A stretch of 64,000 nucleotides of DNA from Grifola frondosa (Eukaryota > Basidiomycota > Agaricomycetes > Polyporales > Grifolaceae): positions 434,001 to 498,000 of the forward strand of contig LUGG01000013.1 in NCBI GenBank assembly GCA_001683735.1. Direction: 5' to 3'. Positions 60,372 through 64,000 of the stretch are shown piece by piece. Position numbers and translations under genes: made by a program. The notes beneath the pieces are model-generated. The model saw nothing but the letters and a program-made list of their open reading frames with translations. It made no database searches and was not told the origin of the DNA. Numbering within the stretch: position 1 is the stretch's first letter; every line of letters starts with the position of its first letter.

Positions 60372-62579
60372 TCACTACTTTTACCAAACAATCAAAAGAC
60401 TATCTGAGAGAGTAATATTTGTTTTATAGCGAGGGGTTATTTCCTAGAAATGACGGGTGCACCAAGCTTGACGGGGTTTCCTACTTTTCCGGACAGAGGC
60501 TCAGTCGAGTTCGGTTGTGAAAGCGTACTTTCTACTTTTCACAAGGATCACAATGCTCTGTGGTTTCGTTCTACGGTGTTCGATTACTCGAAATATACCT
60601 ATGGGGACTAGAAACAATAGCAAGGCTTGACTTAAATAGCTTGCTCTGTCAGTACACTACAAACTTCCTACAAAGTCACTGCCTTGGTGCAGTACTTTGC
60701 TACTACGACGAATTCCGCCTGGTGAATGGGAAATGCTCCTGGACTTCTTTCCAGAGACTTATACTCCTCAATCCACTCACAGGACAACTATCCAAACAAT
60801 AACAAACTCTTTCTTAACACTGCTCACCTGGTGCCTTTGCGACAGGGCTTCTGTCCTAACAAAGGTCTGACAACTAATCTGCCTAAACTTGCGCTCCCAA
60901 AGTCTCTTGCTTTGGCAAGCTAACAATCTAGGTCAGTAACTTCTGATCTTCTTTTCCTAACCTTGTGCTTCCAGAATCTCTTGTCTGGACAGTTGACAAT
61001 TTAGGTAACTTCCTTTGCGACAGAACTCTGTCCTAACAAAGGTCTTGACAATCTTCAACCTTTTGCCTGAACTTGCACTTCCAAAGTCTCTTGCTTTGGC
61101 AAGTTAACAATCCAGGTCAATACTTAGTAAGCAGATGGGCCTAGGCAATACTTCTGATGTGCCTCAAGTTAAGAGAAAGAATATAAATTGTGAGGGAGTG
61201 CTACTGAGGGAGGAATCTGGGGGGGGAAGAATATATTCGAATGATTGGGCGATTTTTCGCTCGCCCTTATATACCCTCCTGAATCCTTCCATTCTATTCT
61301 ATTCTATTCTATTCTATGGCTGACTAATCCCCTTCTTGCTTACCAATCCACTCCCAATGCTTACCAATCCACCAATTTTCCTGCTGACGAATGGCTTTTG
61401 GAAGTTGCTGGAAGCATCTCTAACCTGCTAGTACTTTCTGCACAGTTCTGTCTCCTTCTGGACAATTCTCCCAGGTTCTATAAGTTCCTAGGATGTTCTC
61501 CATGATCCTATGTTATTCTGGAATCTGTCAGAATATTCTGGAAATTTCCTTGAGCTTCTGGATTATTCCAGGACATTCTGAAGTAGAAATTTCGATTAAA
61601 GTCCTTCTTTTGAAGACTGTAATCTTCTGGAAAGTTCCGGAAACTTCTTCTCTGCTAGGTATTCCGGAATGTTCATGAATATGAAGCCACAGGTCTATTT
61701 GTCCATGTCACAGTTGCCACAGTGTCCATTTGCTGATCCAATCCAGATTATATGATATGGATTTGGTGAAATGTGCTGAGTAATGACAAATGTGTGCAAA
61801 TAGAGAGGAATGGGATAAGTCTTTGCATAGCATAGATGTGTCCCTAATTATCCTGCACTTTCTTTTGCAGCTTGCTTCTTTATCATTATTTTCTTCATCA
61901 TGGAAACTCGCAAGGGTATGCTGTCTCGATGATGTGGTTTCCATCCTATCTTCTGACCAATCTGATAACTCCTTTTCTGCCATGCTCTCTTTCCTGCAGG
62001 TCTTTGTATTACCGGCTTGGGTGGGGAGCGTAAAGGCCATCTTCTAATTCTTCATCAATATGCTCTTCTGATTTCTCACTTTCTTCTGCTATAGTCTCCT
62101 CTTCTAATGCGTTAGTGTCTTCATAAGTGACACTTTGAGAGAGAGGGTGTTCATATAGAGAACTGCTTGGAATCATGATGAAAGTTGGGAGTAACTGACA
62201 GTGGACGAAATAAATGAGGATATAATGACGAAATGTAATCGACATTGACCATATTCGTACATAGCCTTGTTGCTCGAAATTAATGGGTATAGGTCATAAC
62301 ACGTGACATATTCTCGATATGGTTGACACTGCGTAATCCTTTTGATAAGTGACTAGCACTTGACTTTGCTGCCACCTAACATTGCCAATTGTGTCTACAA
62401 TAGGTATGTTATAGGATTATTGGTGATAAGTATATCGATGAAATGTTGTTGACTTTATAGTTGGAATAGATTTGATTCGTATGCAATACATTTATTCCAA
62501 CAGTCAGTTGCCTGCGTAGTTTGCTCATCGTAACTAATTGAGCAAGCTACTGATCAGCCATTTCGATTGATATAGTGTC
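60372..62579. other. Repeat-rich intergenic zone, LTR-like in part
   Basis: 60830-61130 holds diverged tandem copies of aacaaaggtct...ttgacaat and tccaaagtctcttgctttggcaag. 61255-61270 has a TATA-like ttatataccc, followed by the pentanucleotide repeat. 61380-61680 is packed with ttctgga/ttccgga half-sites. This mix resembles the U3 region of a fungal retroelement LTR, but no terminal repeats or polyprotein are visible. On the minus strand 62245-62009 gives an acidic ORF (NALEEETIAEESEKSEEHID) of unknown nature. Confidence 0.35.
61283..61318 (+). repeat. (ATTCT)n microsatellite
   Basis: About five perfect ATTCT units follow ccttcc and are in turn followed by atggctgac. Confidence 0.85.
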
Positions 62580-62584
62580 CTTCT

Positions 62585-62956
62585 TTGAACTCTCTGCTGA
62601 AACTCGCTACGACTTCATCGTTCATTCTCGGGCTGTTGCTGATGCACTCGACATCGGGGCTAGGCAATTGTCATGATATTCGAGTACTGGGACGACTTCG
62701 GAGTGATGGCCGTTCGGTACATATCGGTTATCCTGACCGGTTCATTCTCTATCTCGGGGAGAGCTATCTCGAGCAACTTCTTCGGCGCATTACTAATGAT
62801 GACCATGTCCCTCTCCGCACATTATTCAATCTGCGATGTTTCCACACTCGGTTTCCACGATTATATCGCAAACGCCTTTATGTGATTCGGTGCCTTGGTA
62901 CATCCCATCTCTTGACTACTATATTTAGGGAGGATGAGGATTTCTTTTGGGCCTGA
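62585..62956 (+). other. Open frame of 123 codons, unassigned
   Basis: Balanced composition and no low complexity (NCHDIRVLGRLRSDGRSVHI, LYLGESYLEQLLRRITNDDH). I do not recognise it. It lies on the strand opposite the FunK1 fragment and could be a piece of another gene or chance. Confidence 0.25.
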
Positions 62957-63099
62957 AGAAGTAGTATAGATCTGATTCTATGTAGTACTTCTTTTGTAGG
63001 ATTATTGAATATTGACATCCTTCCTAATGAGTATGAGATGCTAGTGGTGCCAGACTTGAGATGTGCTGATCAATGGTCACATTGCCATGTTCGAGTACC

Positions 63100-63566
63100 A
63101 ATCCATTTTGGTGCACGACAGTGCATAACAGCATATGTCCGGCTTCATAGAACCAAGTCTATTAGGATACTCAACTCGACTCGACATGTTCATGAAGTTG
63201 AAACCTGGACAGCGAAATGGTTGTCCCTCATTGCCATTCAGTGCTGCGATCTATTATACACAATATTACAAACATCCAGACAACATCAATAACATTAAGA
63301 CGTACCAAAGGATCATAGATCTCCATCTCATTATTGGTCCTTGAGGGGACCACGTCGAATATGTGTCAGTATGAAGGCATCTCAACCATCTCCTTTGCTG
63401 GATCTTTCACGGGAAGAAAGACATCGAGAAATTCCCCAATGGGCACAGGGCCTAAGACAAAGAGCTTCACTTCCTCCGCAACCCTGATATAACAGGGTTT
63501 AGCTGCCTTCGATTCCAGGCCAAAGGTCTGGGTGCTGTTCTCATTTCTTGCAATTGGAGTGTTCAT
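63100..63566 (-). pseudogene. FunK1 N-terminal fragment
   Basis: Starts MNTPIARNENSTQTFGLESK, then KLFVLGPVPIGEFLDVFLPV, a stop after EMPSY, then FDVVPSRTNNEMEIYDPL before a GTACGT donor. After the intron it continues as CPGFNFMNMSSRVEYPNRLG and SMKPDICCYA. The order matches the 5' third of the FunK1 gene at 35044-37437, including intron position. The remaining two thirds, including the kinase core, are absent, so this is a truncated relic. Confidence 0.75.
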
Positions 63567-63790
63567 TATGGCGGAAAGGTTGACATTATTTCGATTAGTA
63601 GGTGTCTTTGGTGGGGTGTAACAATTTTCCTAATTTGGACAAGACACGGATTAGATGCTGGAACGCGACGCGTCCAGTCACATGGAGAATTGGGTCAGGT
63701 GATTAATGGTGGGAAAGGACCATCGCATGTATAAATGAATGAAAGGTATTTAAGGGTTGGTTACTTGCTCCTGAAACTTTAGCTCGTTCA

Positions 63791-63888
63791 ACTTCGTTGA
63801 ACACGTTCGCTATCGTTTCAGGTAAGCATTATTGTATTACTATTGTGATAGTTATTTACTTCGTTGAACACGTTCGCTATCGTTTCAG
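63791..63888 (+). repeat. 31-bp direct repeat, two copies 67 bp apart
   Basis: Identical copies of acttcgttgaacacgttcgc followed by tatcgtttcag lie at 63791-63821 and 63858-63888. Each ends in a splice-acceptor-like ttcag; the first is followed at once by gtaagc, so it reads as an exon-like unit with a donor. Confidence 0.85.
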
Positions 63889-64000
63889 TATTGATATCGT
63901 CGCTCACGCGTGCAAATCAAGCTGAGAGTAAGCTTACTCGTCGGCAACTGAGTTGATTTGTTACAGATTGAACGAGCTTCTAACGGCCCTCACGTAGTGT

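Noticed and set aside
1..64000. CRISPR arrays, bacterial operons, prophage
   Set aside because: The DNA is eukaryotic with spliceosomal introns; no regularly spaced short repeats were seen.

Overview
The window is nuclear DNA of a filamentous basidiomycete, almost certainly an Agaricomycete. Genes are split by many short (about 50-75 bp) GT-AG introns. There are several fungal FunK1 protein kinases, F-box/WD-like proteins typical of mushroom-forming fungi, a Zn2Cys6 regulator and agaric-type transposon proteins. No bacterial or organellar signal was seen.

Layout. Bases 1-37,500 are gene-rich and of moderate GC. In order: a partial membrane-protein gene at the left edge (-); a Zn2Cys6 transcription factor (+); a second full copy of the membrane-protein gene (-); an F-box protein (+); tRNA-Val(AAC) (-); TAF12 of TFIID/SAGA (+); a second F-box protein (-); two tandem copies of an uncharacterised, possibly deaminase-like gene (+); a protein kinase (-); a FunK1 kinase (+); malate synthase (-); GET1 (-); ribosomal protein eL39 (-) diverging from an ER FKBP prolyl isomerase (+); an NKAP homologue (-); an OsmC/Ohr peroxidase (-); and another FunK1 kinase (-). 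Bases about 37,600-58,200 form an AT-rich, CpG-poor island of decayed mobile DNA. It holds a TA-flanked element with inverted arms of about 380 bp, an F-box/nucleotidyltransferase-like pseudogene next to it, degenerate tandem repeats, a Helitron/PIF1-type helicase joined to a ubiquitin-protease-like domain, and a long agaric transposon ORF. Bases 58,500-64,000 hold one more near-complete FunK1 gene, a FunK1 fragment and an LTR-like repeat zone.

A feature that runs across the window: many clearly conserved genes (TAF12, malate synthase, GET1, NKAP, FunK1, F-box, both deaminase-like copies) carry single-base losses, mostly in short C/G or T/A runs. The adjacent reading frame then continues the same protein. 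The genes are probably functional and the breaks are best explained by base-calling errors, so they are annotated as genes rather than pseudogenes. eL39, FKBP2, the Ohr protein and the first F-box gene splice cleanly.

The genes do not form one pathway. The housekeeping block (malate synthase, GET1, eL39, FKBP2, NKAP, Ohr) is flanked by rapidly evolving families (FunK1, F-box, the tandem deaminase-like pair) and then by the transposon island. The best candidates for undescribed biology are the tandem CAE/CxxC gene pair and the helicase with a USP-like C-terminal domain.
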